Positions 8,053-16,973 of a stretch of DNA of 64,000 nucleotides are shown here, in pieces. Within the stretch, counting starts at the first letter, position 1. The number at the start of each line of letters is the position of its first letter. The translations under genes and the position numbers were made by a program. Under the pieces are notes generated by a model. It did no database searches. It saw only the letters and a list, made by a program, of their open reading frames with translations, and was not told the DNA's origin. The stretch is from Kineosporia babensis (GTDB lineage: Bacteria; Actinomycetota; Actinomycetes; Actinomycetales; Kineosporiaceae): the NCBI RefSeq assembly GCF_021129305.1, contig NZ_JAJOMB010000004.1, positions 416,490 through 480,489 on the forward strand, given 5' to 3'.

Positions 8053-10800
8053 TTAGTGGGCGGCCTCGTGCCACGACTGCCCCACGCCCACCGAGACGTC
8101 CAGCGGCACGTTGAGCTCGGCCGCGCCGGCCATGCCCTCGCGGACCAGGGCCTCGACCTGCTCGCGCTCGCCGGGCCAGACCTCCAGCACCAGTTCGTCG
8201 TGCACCTGCAGCAGCATCCGCGAGCGCAGCCCCTGCTCGCGCAGCTTCTCCTCCACCGCGAGCATGGCCACCTTGACGATGTCGGCCGCCGAGCCCTGGA
8301 TCGGGGCGTTCAGGGCCATCCGCTCGGCCATCTCGCGGCGCTGGCGGTTGTCGCTGACCAGGTCGGGCAGGTACCGGCGGCGGCCCAGGATGGTCTCGGT
8401 GTAGCCGGTCCGGCGGGCCTCGTCGACCACGCCGTGCAGGTAGTCGCGCACCCCGCCGAACCGGTCGAAGTAGTCGTCCATCAGGGTCTTCGCCTCGTCG
8501 ACCGGGATGTTCAGCTGACGGGACAGGCCGAACGCCGAAAGACCGTACGCCAGGCCGTAGCTCATCGCCTTGATCTTCGAGCGCATCTCGGCGGTGACGT
8601 CGGCCGGCTCCACCGAGAACACCCGGCTGCCGACGAAACGGTGCAGGTCCTCGCCGGAGCGGAAGGCCTCGATCAGGCCCTCGTCCTGGGAGAGGTGGGC
8701 CATGATCCGCATCTCGATCTGCGAGTAGTCCGCGGTCAGCAGGCACTCGAAGCCCGGCCCGACCACGAAGGTCTCGCGGATCCGGCGGCCCTCCTCGGTC
8801 CGGACCGGGATGTTCTGCAGGTTCGGCTCGGTGCTGGACAGCCGCCCGGTGGCCGCGATCGTCTGCAGGTAGGTGGTGTGGATGCGGCCGTCGTCGCCGA
8901 TCGCCTTGAGCAGGCCCTCCACCGTCTGGCGCAGCTTGGTGGCGTCCCGGTGGCGCAGCAGGTGAGCCAGGAACGGGTGCTCGGTCTTGGCGAAGAGGTC
9001 GGCCAGGGCCTCGGCGTCGGTGGTGTACCCGGTCTTGGTGCGCTTGGTCTTGGGCATGTCCAGCTCGTCGAACAGCACCACCTGCAGCTGCTTGGGCGAG
9101 CCGAGGTTGATCTCCTTGCCGATCGCCTCGAACGCCTGCTTGCCCGCGTCCGCCACCGCGGCGGCGAAGTAGCTGTCCAGGTCGCCCAGCGCGTCCTGGT
9201 CGATCGCGATGCCGTGGTGCTCCATCGTGCGCAGCACCCCGAGCAGCGGCAGCTCCACGTCGGTGAGCAGACCGGCCGCGTTGCGCTCGGCCAGGTCGGA
9301 CTGCAGGGCGCCCCACAGGTCGATGACGGCGCGGGCCCGGACCATGGCCAGGTCCGCCTCGTCCGGGCCGGAGTCGTCCATGTCGAGGGTGAGCTGCTGG
9401 TTGGCCGGGACCTCCTCGGCCTTCAGCTGCCGGCCCAGGTGCCGCACCGTGAGGTCGGCCAGGTCGTAGCTGCGCTGGTCGGGCAGGCACAGGTAGGCGG
9501 CCAGAGCGGTGTCACCGATGATCCCCTCGACCGCCAGGCCGCGGTCGGACAGCGCGGTGAGCGGGCCCTTGGCGTCGTGCAGCACCTTGGGCCGGGACCG
9601 GTCGGACAGCCAGGCGGTGACCGCGGCGAGCGCCTCGGCGTCGGCCTCGACCAGATCGACGAAGGCGGCCGGGCCGGGCTTGCCGGGCGACGGCTCGGGG
9701 GCCGCGATCGCGATGCCGGACGCGTCGCCGTGCCCCGCCTTCCAGGTGCCCAGCACGGTGATCCCGACCGCCACGGCCGCGTTCTCGCTCAGCCAGGCGC
9801 CCACGGCCGCGCCGGTGAGCTTCTCGGCAGCCAGGTCGAACCCGCCCTCGGCCTCGGGCTCCGGGGACGCCAGGGTGGCGAACAGTCGCTCGCGCAGCAC
9901 CCGGAACTCCAGGCCGTCGAAGACCTGGTGCACCTCTTCCCGGTCCCAGCCGGGCAGCCGCAGCTCGGCCGGGGTCAGCGGCAGCTCGACATCCTTCACC
10001 AGGCCGTTGATCTGGCGGTTGAGGATGACCTGGGCCAGGTGGTCGCGCAGGCTCTGCCCGGCCTTGCCCTTGATCGAGTCGGCGTTGGCCACCACCCCGT
10101 CCAGGTCGCCGTACAGCCCGATCCACTTGGCCGCCGTCTTCGGCCCGACCCCCGGGATGCCGGGCAGGTTGTCACTGGTCTCGCCGACCAGGGCGGCCAG
10201 GTCGGGGTAGCGCTCGGGCAGCAGGCCGTACTTGGCCTCGACCGCCGCCGGCGTCATCCGGGACAGCTCGGAGACCCCGCGGGTGGGGTAGAGCACCGTG
10301 ACGTTGTCGCGCACCAGCTGGAACGTGTCGCGGTCGCCGGAGCAGATCAGCACCTCGTACCCGGCCGCGCCGGCCTGGGTGGCCAGGGTGGCGATGATGT
10401 CGTCGGCCTCGAAGCCGGGCTTCTCCAGCACCGGCACCCGCAGCGCGGCCAGCACCTCTTTGATCAGCGAGACCTGCGGGCCGAACTCGTCCGGCGACTT
10501 GGACCGGTTGCCCTTGTACTCCGCGTACGCCTCGGTGCGGAAGGACTGCCGGGACACGTCGAAGGCGACCGCGACGTGGTCGGGCGACTCGTCGCGCAGG
10601 ACGTTGATCAGCATCGAGGTGAAGCCGTACACCGCGTTGGTGAACTGGCCGGTGGCGGTGGCGAAGTTCTCCACCGGCAGCGCGTAGAAGGCGCGGTAGG
10701 CCAGGGAGTGACCATCGATCAGCAGGAGGCGCGGGCGGGAGGCCTGATCGGCAGCCCCCGAGGTGGTTGTCGGGCTCACGTCTGACACCCTATGACCCAT
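8053..10800 (-). CDS. polA: DNA polymerase I
   Basis: About 915 aa. The N-terminal 5' nuclease domain (LLLIDGHSLAYRAFYALP; ICSGDRDTFQLV; LPGIPGVGPKTAAKW) removes RNA primers and flaps. The middle 3'-5' exonuclease domain lacks the catalytic Asp-x-Glu of proofreading polymerases (the strand reads AVAVGITVLG), as is usual in actinobacteria. The polymerase domain has motif A LLTADYSQIEMR, motif B RSKIKAMSYGLAYGLSAFGL and motif C LLQVHDELVLEV. The start is ATG 10800 or GTG 10788; the longer open frame to 11067 runs antisense through the hotdog gene and is rejected. The ATG at 10800 shares its CATG with the ATG of the divergent gene, so the GTG may be the real start. Confidence 0.96.
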   Translation of the reverse strand: MGHRVSDVSPTTTSGAADQASRPRLLLIDGHSLAYRAFYALPVENFATATGQFTNAVYGFTSMLINVLRDESPDHVAVAFDVSRQSFRTEAYAEYKGNRSKSPDEFGPQVSLIKEVLAALRVPVLEKPGFEADDIIATLATQAGAAGYEVLICSGDRDTFQLVRDNVTVLYPTRGVSELSRMTPAAVEAKYGLLPERYPDLAALVGETSDNLPGIPGVGPKTAAKWIGLYGDLDGVVANADSIKGKAGQSLRDHLAQVILNRQINGLVKDVELPLTPAELRLPGWDREEVHQVFDGLEFRVLRERLFATLASPEPEAEGGFDLAAEKLTGAAVGAWLSENAAVAVGITVLGTWKAGHGDASGIAIAAPEPSPGKPGPAAFVDLVEADAEALAAVTAWLSDRSRPKVLHDAKGPLTALSDRGLAVEGIIGDTALAAYLCLPDQRSYDLADLTVRHLGRQLKAEEVPANQQLTLDMDDSGPDEADLAMVRARAVIDLWGALQSDLAERNAAGLLTDVELPLLGVLRTMEHHGIAIDQDALGDLDSYFAAAVADAGKQAFEAIGKEINLGSPKQLQVVLFDELDMPKTKRTKTGYTTDAEALADLFAKTEHPFLAHLLRHRDATKLRQTVEGLLKAIGDDGRIHTTYLQTIAATGRLSSTEPNLQNIPVRTEEGRRIRETFVVGPGFECLLTADYSQIEMRIMAHLSQDEGLIEAFRSGEDLHRFVGSRVFSVEPADVTAEMRSKIKAMSYGLAYGLSAFGLSRQLNIPVDEAKTLMDDYFDRFGGVRDYLHGVVDEARRTGYTETILGRRRYLPDLVSDNRQRREMAERMALNAPIQGSAADIVKVAMLAVEEKLREQGLRSRMLLQVHDELVLEVWPGEREQVEALVREGMAGAAELNVPLDVSVGVGQSWHEAAH

Positions 10801-11236
10801 GTCCGACAGTCTTGGTCTCCCGACGGCCGACGGCGCAGGCGCGCCGGACTTCTCCTCGGCCTTGACCGACAAGATGGGCATCGTGCTGACCGAGATCAGC
10901 GCGCAGCGCACGGTCGCGACGATGCCGGTCGAGGGCAACACCCAGCCCTTCGGCCTGCTGCACGGCGGGGCGTCGGCGGTGCTGGCCGAGACGATCGGCT
11001 CGGTGGCCGCCAACACGCACGCCCAGACGATGGGCATGGTCGCGGTGGGTCTGGAGATCAGCGCCACCCATCACCGCGGGGTGCGCTCCGGCCTGGTCAC
11101 CGGCACGGCCGAGGCGGTGCACCGCGGCCGCAGCACCGCCACCTACCAGATCGAGATCGTGGACGAGGGCGGCCGGCGGGTCTGCACCTCCCGGCTCACC
11201 TGCATGTTCCTGCCGGACCCGGCCCAGCGCACCTGA
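10799..11236 (+). CDS. PaaI-type hotdog-fold thioesterase
   Basis: 145 aa, the size of a single hotdog domain. The signature FGLLHGGASAVLAETIGSVA (about residues 50-69) is the HGG loop and central helix of the PaaI/4-hydroxybenzoyl-CoA thioesterase group, followed by GLEISATHHRGVRSG and a strand GTAEAVHRGRSTATYQIEI. These enzymes hydrolyse acyl- or aryl-CoA thioesters; the substrate here is unknown. The gene is divergent from polA, and their candidate ATG codons overlap (10798-10801), so the promoter for each must lie at or inside the other's 5' end. No Shine-Dalgarno is seen, which suggests a leaderless mRNA. A strong hairpin ends the gene. Confidence 0.92.
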   Translation: MSDSLGLPTADGAGAPDFSSALTDKMGIVLTEISAQRTVATMPVEGNTQPFGLLHGGASAVLAETIGSVAANTHAQTMGMVAVGLEISATHHRGVRSGLVTGTAEAVHRGRSTATYQIEIVDEGGRRVCTSRLTCMFLPDPAQRT

Positions 11237-11292
11237 CTCGGTATTGCGTGAGAAAGATGCTCCTGGGCAACCCTTTCTCACGCAGTAACGAG
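11237..11292 (+). terminator. Terminator after the hotdog thioesterase gene
   Basis: Bases 11242-11256 pair with 11273-11287 (15 bp, one G-T), extended by four more pairs (11237-11240 with 11289-11292) after one mismatch. It starts at the stop codon of the thioesterase gene. Confidence 0.85.
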
Positions 11293-11430
11293 AGAGCGAT
11301 CTCGCTAAAGCCTGTTATCGCCGAGGCGAGAGGTGGGGGAAGCTGCGGCGGCTGGGGAGGGACGACTGGAGTGGGCTTGGCCCCGACGAGGCGGAGGTGG
11401 TGGTGGCAGAAGGGAGCGAGGACGGAGGCC

Positions 11431-11466
11431 GCAGCGCGGGAAGCAGCGCGGGAAGCAGCGCGGGAA
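11431..11466. repeat. 12-bp triple tandem repeat
   Basis: Three identical copies of gcagcgcgggaa at 11431, 11443 and 11455, just downstream of the GNAT gene stop at 11483. Confidence 0.9.
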
Positions 11467-11482
11467 GAAACCGCAGCAGTGA

Positions 11483-12100
11483 TCAGCCGGCGAGGGGCGC
11501 GTCGTCGGACGGCGGGAGTCGCCGGGCCCGGGCCCGCAGCGAACGGCGCCGCGAGAGCAGGTGCTCAAGGGTGCCGCGCCGGGCGTCCGCACCGGAGAGC
11601 CGACGCCGCAGCACCGCAGGGGTGCAGGCCCGGCGCACCAGGACCGGGGCGAATCCCAGCTTGGCGAAGTAACGCTGGGCATCCTTGGACCCCAGCGGCA
11701 CTTCGGCGACGATCTGCTCCACCCCCAGCCGCTCCGCCTGCCCCGCCACGTGCACCAGCAGAGCCCGCCCCACGCCGTGCCGACGATGGGCCGCCGCGAC
11801 GTAGAACTCGTCCAGGCACAGGGCGGTCGCACCCGTGAGCAGGTTCAGCGGTGCCTGGCGCAGCACCACGAAAGCCACTGCCCGATCGGCCATCCGCGCC
11901 ACCAGAACCTCGGGCTCCCCCACCGCCGGCGCATCCCCGGTCCGTAACGCCGCACCCAGTCGCTCACGCGCCCGCTGAAGCGCAACCGCCCCGGACGAGG
12001 ACTGCCCCAGGCTCTGCTCCCAAAGTGCGAACACCTCGTCGGCGTCTTCGGGTTCGGCTCTTGCGATCTCCAGCTGACGCCGAGGTGGACGTCGAGACAC
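11483..12100 (-). CDS. GNAT-family N-acetyltransferase
   Basis: 205 aa. The acetyl-CoA binding motif A is LDEFYVAAAHRRHGVGRALL (about residues 95-114, with the R-R-x-G-x-G-R/A loop), followed by the helix HVAGQAERLGVEQIVAEVPL and motif B AQRYFAKLGFAPVLVRR, the usual YE.LGF-type element. GNAT enzymes move acetyl from acetyl-CoA to an amine; the acceptor is unknown. The Arg-rich C-terminus (SRRRSLRARARRLPP) lies beyond the fold. It stands alone, transcribed away from the small membrane protein gene. Confidence 0.85.
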   Translation of the reverse strand: MSRRPPRRQLEIARAEPEDADEVFALWEQSLGQSSSGAVALQRARERLGAALRTGDAPAVGEPEVLVARMADRAVAFVVLRQAPLNLLTGATALCLDEFYVAAAHRRHGVGRALLVHVAGQAERLGVEQIVAEVPLGSKDAQRYFAKLGFAPVLVRRACTPAVLRRRLSGADARRGTLEHLLSRRRSLRARARRLPPSDDAPLAG

Positions 12101-12335
12101 CGGTGGCCTCCTGGCCGACTGCCGGGACCTGGTCCCGGTTTCCCCGCGGCACCGCTTCCTGGCACCGGACCGTGGTCGGTGAGCCGCATCGTCCTCAATC
12201 GGGATCCGGCATCACCACGCTCGACGCACATCATGGCGAACCCTGCCGAATCCGGCGGATCAATCCGCGAGAATCTCAGCCTGCGAGATCAAGTGCACTG
12301 ACCGGTGCACGAAAACCCTTACGTAACGGCAAAGA
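12101..12335. other. Intergenic region between two minus-strand genes
   Basis: 235 bp upstream of the GNAT gene and downstream of the small membrane protein gene. It holds two short inverted repeats (gcggat/atccgc at 12255-12268; gtgcac/gtgcac at 12293-12310). They could end the upstream transcript or be protein-binding dyads; neither has a T-tract. Confidence 0.4.
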
Positions 12336-12761
12336 TCACCTACTCAGCGGAAGCCTGCTGTAACTGAGCGCGGCGAGCAGGACAGTCGCGAGAGCCAGGG
12401 CCAAGACCAGGAGGTTGGCGTACCCCGGCACGAAGATCTCCCACGTGCCGACCCCGTCCACTCGACAGGCGAACCGCAACGGGACGAGTGAGTGCTCGTA
12501 GGCCTCGATGTCGCCGGCGTACTTGGGGCCGACCACCGCCTGGCATCTGTTGTTGGTATCCGACTCGTCCCGAAGCAGGTGCAGTGCACCCCATGTGTAC
12601 GCGGCAATCGTGGCCGCGGCCGTCACCATGGCAAGGCCACGCAGGACGCGGGGCCGCTGCCGCCGCCCTCGGACGAGGACAACGACGCCGAAGCCACCGA
12701 GCACGGGAACCACGAACAGCGCGAGCAACGGGATCAGGACCAGGACCACCGGGTTGGGCAT
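12336..12761 (-). CDS. Small membrane protein of unknown function
   Basis: About 141 aa. I do not recognise a family. Three hydrophobic segments are visible: VVLVLIPLLALFVVPVLGGF near the N-terminus, then MVTAAATIAAYTWGALHLL, and NLLVLALALATVLLAALSYS at the C-terminus. Between helices 2 and 3 is a loop of about 50 residues with two cysteines (NNRCQAVVG and LRFACRVDG) that may form a disulfide outside the cell. ATG 12761 (MPNPVVLVLIP) is preferred to a TTG at 12827; a good purine run (AAGGGAG on the minus strand) near 12790 has no start codon at proper spacing. Confidence 0.65.
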   Translation of the reverse strand: MPNPVVLVLIPLLALFVVPVLGGFGVVVLVRGRRQRPRVLRGLAMVTAAATIAAYTWGALHLLRDESDTNNRCQAVVGPKYAGDIEAYEHSLVPLRFACRVDGVGTWEIFVPGYANLLVLALALATVLLAALSYSRLPLSR

Positions 12762-12865
12762 GGCGAACGGGTCGGAACCGATGAGAGACTCCCTTGTGGA
12801 TGACGAGCAGCGGCTCGCACGGATCAAAGCGCCAGCCGCGCAACGATATCCGCTCCGAAAAGCAC

Positions 12866-12902
12866 AGTGCGGGCCGGTTCCCCCAGGGAACCGGCCCGCA
12901 CT
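12866..12902 (-). terminator. Terminator after livF
   Basis: A perfect 17-bp stem (12866-12882 with 12886-12902) and a 3-base loop, 12 bases past the livF stop. Confidence 0.9.
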
Positions 12903-12914
12903 GACAGACGGCGA

Positions 12915-13679
12915 TCAGCCGCCGAGGTAGGCCTTGACGATGCTGTCGTCCTTCAGCATCTCCCGGGCAATACCCTCCTGCTTGAGGTGACCCGACTCCA
13001 GCACGTAGGCGTAGTCGCCGATCCGCAGCGCGGCGAGCGCGTTCTGCTCCACCACCAGCACCGTGGTGCCCTGGTCGCGGATCGTCCGGATGGTGTCGAA
13101 GATCAGGTCGACCAGCACCGGGGCCAGGCCCATCGAGGGCTCGTCCAGCAGCAGCAGTTTCGGGCTGCCCATCAGGGCCCGGCCGACCGCGAGCATCTGC
13201 TGCTCACCGCCGGACATCGTGCCCGCCTTCTGCGCGATCCGTTCCTTCAGCCGCGGGAACAGGTCCAGGACCCGCTCCTTGTCGGCCGCGATCCCGGCCT
13301 TGTCGTTGCGCAGGAAGGCACCGAGCTCGAGGTTCTCCTCGACGCTCATCTTCGGGAAGATCCGCCGGCCCTCGGGCGACTGGCAGATGCCCTTGCTCAC
13401 CACCTTGTGCCCAGGCACCCCGACCAGGGACTCGCCCTGGAAGGTGATCTTTCCGGTGCGGGGACGCAGCAGACCCGAGACGGTGCGCAAAGTGGTGGAC
13501 TTGCCCGCGCCGTTCGAGCCGATCAGGGTGACGATCTCGCCCGGCTTGACCGAGATCGAAACGCCTTTCACCGCGGCGATGTTGCCGTAGTAGACGTGGA
13601 TGTCCTCGATGGTGAGGAGGTCCTCGCCGCTCTTGCGGACCCCCGGCTGTGCCGGAGCCGCATCGGTGGGAGTGCTCAC
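12915..13679 (-). CDS. livF: Branched-chain amino acid type ABC transporter, ATPase LivF
   Basis: 254 aa. One of the two cytoplasmic ATPases of a HAAT-family importer. Walker A is GSNGAGKST, the signature MSGGEQQMLAVGRAL, Walker B LLLLDEPSMGLAP and the H-loop region VLVVEQNALAAL (Gln-Asn after Glu, as usual in LivF). VYYGNIAAVKGVSISV is the typical LivF N-terminus. It overlaps the end of livG by 4 bases, so translation is coupled, and a strong terminator follows. The real substrate may be Leu/Ile/Val or another amide or urea-like solute. Confidence 0.95.
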   Translation of the reverse strand: MSTPTDAAPAQPGVRKSGEDLLTIEDIHVYYGNIAAVKGVSISVKPGEIVTLIGSNGAGKSTTLRTVSGLLRPRTGKITFQGESLVGVPGHKVVSKGICQSPEGRRIFPKMSVEENLELGAFLRNDKAGIAADKERVLDLFPRLKERIAQKAGTMSGGEQQMLAVGRALMGSPKLLLLDEPSMGLAPVLVDLIFDTIRTIRDQGTTVLVVEQNALAALRIGDYAYVLESGHLKQEGIAREMLKDDSIVKAYLGG

Positions 13680-14521
13680 AGGTCGCCTCCGTAACCCTCT
13701 TCGGTACCGGTCTTACCCAGGTACGCCTCGATCACCCGCGGGTCGGACTGGATCTCGGCGGGCAGACCCTCGGCGATCTTCTGCCCCTGGTCCAGCACCG
13801 TGACCCGCTCGCTGACCTTCATCACCACGCTCATGTCGTGCTCGATCAGCAGGATCGACACGCCCCGGTCCTCGCGGACCCGTCGCACGAAGTCGACGAA
13901 CTGGGCCGACTCCTGCGGGTTCATCCCGGCGGTGGGCTCGTCCAGCAGCAGCACCTTCGGCCGCAGGGCCAGGGCCCGGGCGACCTCCAGCCGGCGCTGG
14001 TCACCGTAGGAGAGGTTGCGGGCGTAGTCCCCGGCGGTCTTGCCGATGCCCATGTAATCCAGCAGTTCGCGGGCGAACTCGCGAGCCTCGCGCTCTTCCC
14101 GCCGCTGGCGGGGGGTGCGCAGGACGGTGCCGAAGATCCCGGACTTGAGGTGGCTGTGCATCGCCACCATCACGTTCTCCTCGGCCGTCATCAGGTTGAA
14201 CAGCCGGATGTTCTGGAAGGTCCGGGCCAGGCCGGCGTGCGCGATCTTGTGCACCGGCTGGCCGGTCACCGTGCTGCCGTTGAGCATCACGTTGCCGGTG
14301 GTCGGCCGGTACAGGCCGGTGAGCACGTTGAAGAAGGTGGTCTTGCCGGCCCCGTTCGGGCCGATCAGGCTGACCACGGACTTCTCCGGAACGGTGAACG
14401 ACACGTCGTTCACCGCGGTCAGGCCGCCGAACTTCACGGTGATGTGCTCGGCCTCGAGCGCCACCGGGACGGCCGGGGCGGCGGCTCCGGGGGCGCCGGA
14501 CTCGGAAGCGGTGGTGGTCAC
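13676..14521 (-). CDS. livG: Branched-chain amino acid type ABC transporter, ATPase LivG
   Basis: 281 aa. The second ATPase: FGGLTAVNDVSFTV, Walker [30 protein letters not shown] (the LivG Q-loop region), signature LSYGDQRRLEVARAL, Walker B LLLDEPTAGMNP, and switch His in LLIEHDMSVVM. The N-terminal 20 residues are a Gly/Ala-rich extension. It overlaps livM by 4 bases upstream and livF by 4 bases downstream. Confidence 0.95.
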   Translation of the reverse strand: MTTTASESGAPGAAAPAVPVALEAEHITVKFGGLTAVNDVSFTVPEKSVVSLIGPNGAGKTTFFNVLTGLYRPTTGNVMLNGSTVTGQPVHKIAHAGLARTFQNIRLFNLMTAEENVMVAMHSHLKSGIFGTVLRTPRQRREEREAREFARELLDYMGIGKTAGDYARNLSYGDQRRLEVARALALRPKVLLLDEPTAGMNPQESAQFVDFVRRVREDRGVSILLIEHDMSVVMKVSERVTVLDQGQKIAEGLPAEIQSDPRVIEAYLGKTGTEEGYGGDL

Positions 14522-15813
14522 TTCTTGCCTCCTTCGGCCGCCGTGTCCTCAGCGGTGCCTTCCATGTCGGCGCCCAGCGACTCGATCTCGCCGCGTTCGG
14601 GCTCCTGCAGCACCTGCCGGGTGCGGGCCTCGGGGATCAGGCCCTCTCTTCGGAAGAGCATGAACAGCACCAGGATCGCACCGAACACCAGGAAGTTGTG
14701 CGAGGCGAAGTTCACCTCGGCGCCGGTGACGTCGTTCCAGACGTTGCCCAGCTGGCCCAGGCCGGTGGAGTTGATCCAGGCCAGCAGCAGCGCACCGACG
14801 GTGACGCCCCAGACGTTGCCCATACCGCCGAGCACGACCATCGCCAGCAGGATGATCGAGACCGAGAAGTTGAACCGGTCCGCGAGCACACCGCCGATGT
14901 GCGTCGCGTAGAGCACGCCGCCGATACCGCCGAAGGCCGCGCCGACCGCGTAGGCCGAGAGCTTGATCCGCATCAGCGGCACGCCCATCATGCTGGCCGC
15001 CAGCTCGTCCTCGCGGATCGCCAGCCAGGCCCGGCCGAGCCGGCCCTCGCGGATCCGCAGCGAGACGAACATCGCCAGAGCGAGCATCAGGCCGAAGACG
15101 ATGAACTTGAGGTTCAGGTCGAAGGTGCCGATCGTCTCCGGCACCCCGGGGATGTACTGGAACGGGCCGGTCGGGATCTGGTCCATGCCGATGATGCCCT
15201 TGGTGCCGTTGGTGATGTTCCATTCACCGTTCGGGCCGACCCGCTCACCGTTGCGGAAGACCTCCGGCAGGATCTCGCCGAAGCCCAGCGTGACCAGGGC
15301 CAGGTAGTCGCTCTTCAGCCGCAGGGTGGGCGCGCCGATGATCACGCCGGCCACGGCGCAGACCAGCGCGGCGATGATCAGCACGAGCCAGAAGTTGATG
15401 TGGATGCCGCGTTCCTGGCCGGGCAGCGGGTTGCCCCAGACGCTGAAGCTCAGGTTCGCCCAGGACGGGTGCACCTGGTTGGCGAACGGCGCCATCAGCC
15501 AGCCGGCGACGTAGCCGCCGATGCCCCAGAAGGCCACGTAGCCCAGGTCGAGCAGGCCGGAGTAGCCGACCACGATGTTCAGGCCGAGCGCGAAGATCGC
15601 CCAGATCAGCGCCTCGTTGACCGCGGTCATCGGCAGCCAGGAGCCGAACCCGTTCTGGAACTCGGTGCTGGTCTCCGGCAGGATCCACTGGTTGAACACG
15701 AAAACCAGGACCCCGGCGGCGAAGAAGCCGAGCGGCCAGCCGAACCGGGCCAGGAACGAGGTCTTCGGCGCCGGTGGGCGCACCACCGGCGCAGTGGGAG
15801 TGGTGGTCGACAC
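14518..15813 (-). CDS. livM: Branched-chain amino acid type ABC transporter, permease LivM
   Basis: 431 aa, many hydrophobic helices. The LivM hallmarks are NIVVGYSGLLDLGYVAFWGI, GAPTLRLKSDYLALVTLGFG and the EAA-like loop GRAWLAIREDELAASMMGVP that docks on LivG/LivF. It is longer than E. coli LivM partly because of a charged C-terminal tail of about 50 residues (MLFRREGLIPEAR, then acidic and Ala-rich residues). It starts 3 bases after livH and overlaps livG by 4. Confidence 0.94.
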   Translation of the reverse strand: MSTTTPTAPVVRPPAPKTSFLARFGWPLGFFAAGVLVFVFNQWILPETSTEFQNGFGSWLPMTAVNEALIWAIFALGLNIVVGYSGLLDLGYVAFWGIGGYVAGWLMAPFANQVHPSWANLSFSVWGNPLPGQERGIHINFWLVLIIAALVCAVAGVIIGAPTLRLKSDYLALVTLGFGEILPEVFRNGERVGPNGEWNITNGTKGIIGMDQIPTGPFQYIPGVPETIGTFDLNLKFIVFGLMLALAMFVSLRIREGRLGRAWLAIREDELAASMMGVPLMRIKLSAYAVGAAFGGIGGVLYATHIGGVLADRFNFSVSIILLAMVVLGGMGNVWGVTVGALLLAWINSTGLGQLGNVWNDVTGAEVNFASHNFLVFGAILVLFMLFRREGLIPEARTRQVLQEPERGEIESLGADMEGTAEDTAAEGGKK

Positions 15814-15816
15814 CGG

Positions 15817-16866
15817 CTACACCTTCTCTGTCGTCGCCGTGCCGAGGATGCCCTCGGGCTTGAACACCATCAGCGTGATCAGCACGGTGAAGACCACGGT
15901 CATCGACCAGTGCGGGCCCAGCAGGAAGCCGTCGTTGAGGCTCAGCAGGACGCCGATCAGGAAACCTCCGAGGACCGCGCCCTGCAGATTGCCGATACCA
16001 CCGAGAACCGCCGCGGTGAAGGCGATCAGGCCGAGCCGGAAGCCGAGGTTGTAGTTGCTGGTACCGACCGACTGCAGGTACAGCAGACCGGCCGCACCGG
16101 CCAGGCCACCACCGACGGCGAAGACGAAGGCGATCGTCCGGTCGACGTCGATCCCCATCAGCCGGGCCGCGTCCTGGTCCTGGGCGACCGCGCGCATCGC
16201 CTTGCCGGCCCGGGTGCGCTGAACCAGGTAGACCATGACCAGCAGCAGTGGGATGGTCACGGCCAGCACGACCAGGGTGGTGTAGGGCACCCGGACCGAA
16301 CCGATGCTGAAGCTGCCGTTGCCGAACATCGTCGACCACTGCTTGGGGGCAGAACCGGACATGAAGTTGCGCTGCCCGACCCACTGGTACATGAAGCTCA
16401 GGCCGACCGCGGTGATCAGCGGGGCGAGCTTGGGCGCCCGCCGCAACCGCCGGTAGGCCACCCGCTCGGCGGCGACGTTCACCGTGGCCGCTACCACGAT
16501 CGCGATCAGCAGGGCGAGGGCGACGGCACCGACCGCCGCGAAGGTGAAGCTGTCGACCGAGAACCAGCTCGCCGCGACGATGCCGGACAGCACCGTGGCC
16601 AGCATGAACAGGTCACCGTGGGAGAAGTTGATCAGCTCGATGATGCCGTAGACCATCGTGTAGCCCAGCGCGATCAGCGCGTACAACGCACCGTTGCCGA
16701 CGCCGATCACGAGCAACGAGGCGAACTGCTGCGGATGCGCGATCAGTTCGTAGATCAGCCAGACGCCGACTGCGGCCAGCAGCAGGAGTCCGAGGGAGTT
16801 CGCGGCGACTTCCTGAGGGCGCCGGTGTGGCTTCACCTCGGACGCGGCGATCGCGGATGTGGTCAT
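15817..16866 (-). CDS. livH: Branched-chain amino acid type ABC transporter, permease LivH
   Basis: 349 aa. Polytopic membrane protein with the LivH motifs NGALYALIALGYTMVYGIIE, LINFSHGDLFMLA and the cytoplasmic loop GKAMRAVAQDQDAARLMGID. ATG 16866 is chosen since an AAAAGAG purine run lies 6-12 bases before it; the longer frame to 16920 would overlap the terminator hairpin. It pairs with LivM to form the membrane channel. Confidence 0.94.
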   Translation of the reverse strand: MTTSAIAASEVKPHRRPQEVAANSLGLLLLAAVGVWLIYELIAHPQQFASLLVIGVGNGALYALIALGYTMVYGIIELINFSHGDLFMLATVLSGIVAASWFSVDSFTFAAVGAVALALLIAIVVAATVNVAAERVAYRRLRRAPKLAPLITAVGLSFMYQWVGQRNFMSGSAPKQWSTMFGNGSFSIGSVRVPYTTLVVLAVTIPLLLVMVYLVQRTRAGKAMRAVAQDQDAARLMGIDVDRTIAFVFAVGGGLAGAAGLLYLQSVGTSNYNLGFRLGLIAFTAAVLGGIGNLQGAVLGGFLIGVLLSLNDGFLLGPHWSMTVVFTVLITLMVFKPEGILGTATTEKV

Positions 16867-16917
16867 GAATCGCTCTTTTCGGGCGGCTGCGGGGAGAACC
16901 TGGTTCTGGCGCAAGGA

Positions 16918-16957
16918 CACTGGGTGGGCCCTCCGTCCGTGGAGGACCCACCCAGTG
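16918..16957 (-). terminator. Hairpin between livK and livH
   Basis: A 17-bp stem (16918-16934 with 16941-16957, one mismatch) directly after the livK stop and before livH. It can end most livK transcripts while letting some read through into livHMGF, so the binding protein is made in excess. Confidence 0.8.
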
Positions 16958-16973
16958 CGGTGAAACTCTCAGA

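Noticed and set aside
7894..10785. A 963-codon plus-strand open frame opposite polA
   Set aside because: Antisense shadow of polA that begins in the tandem repeats; no recognisable motif.
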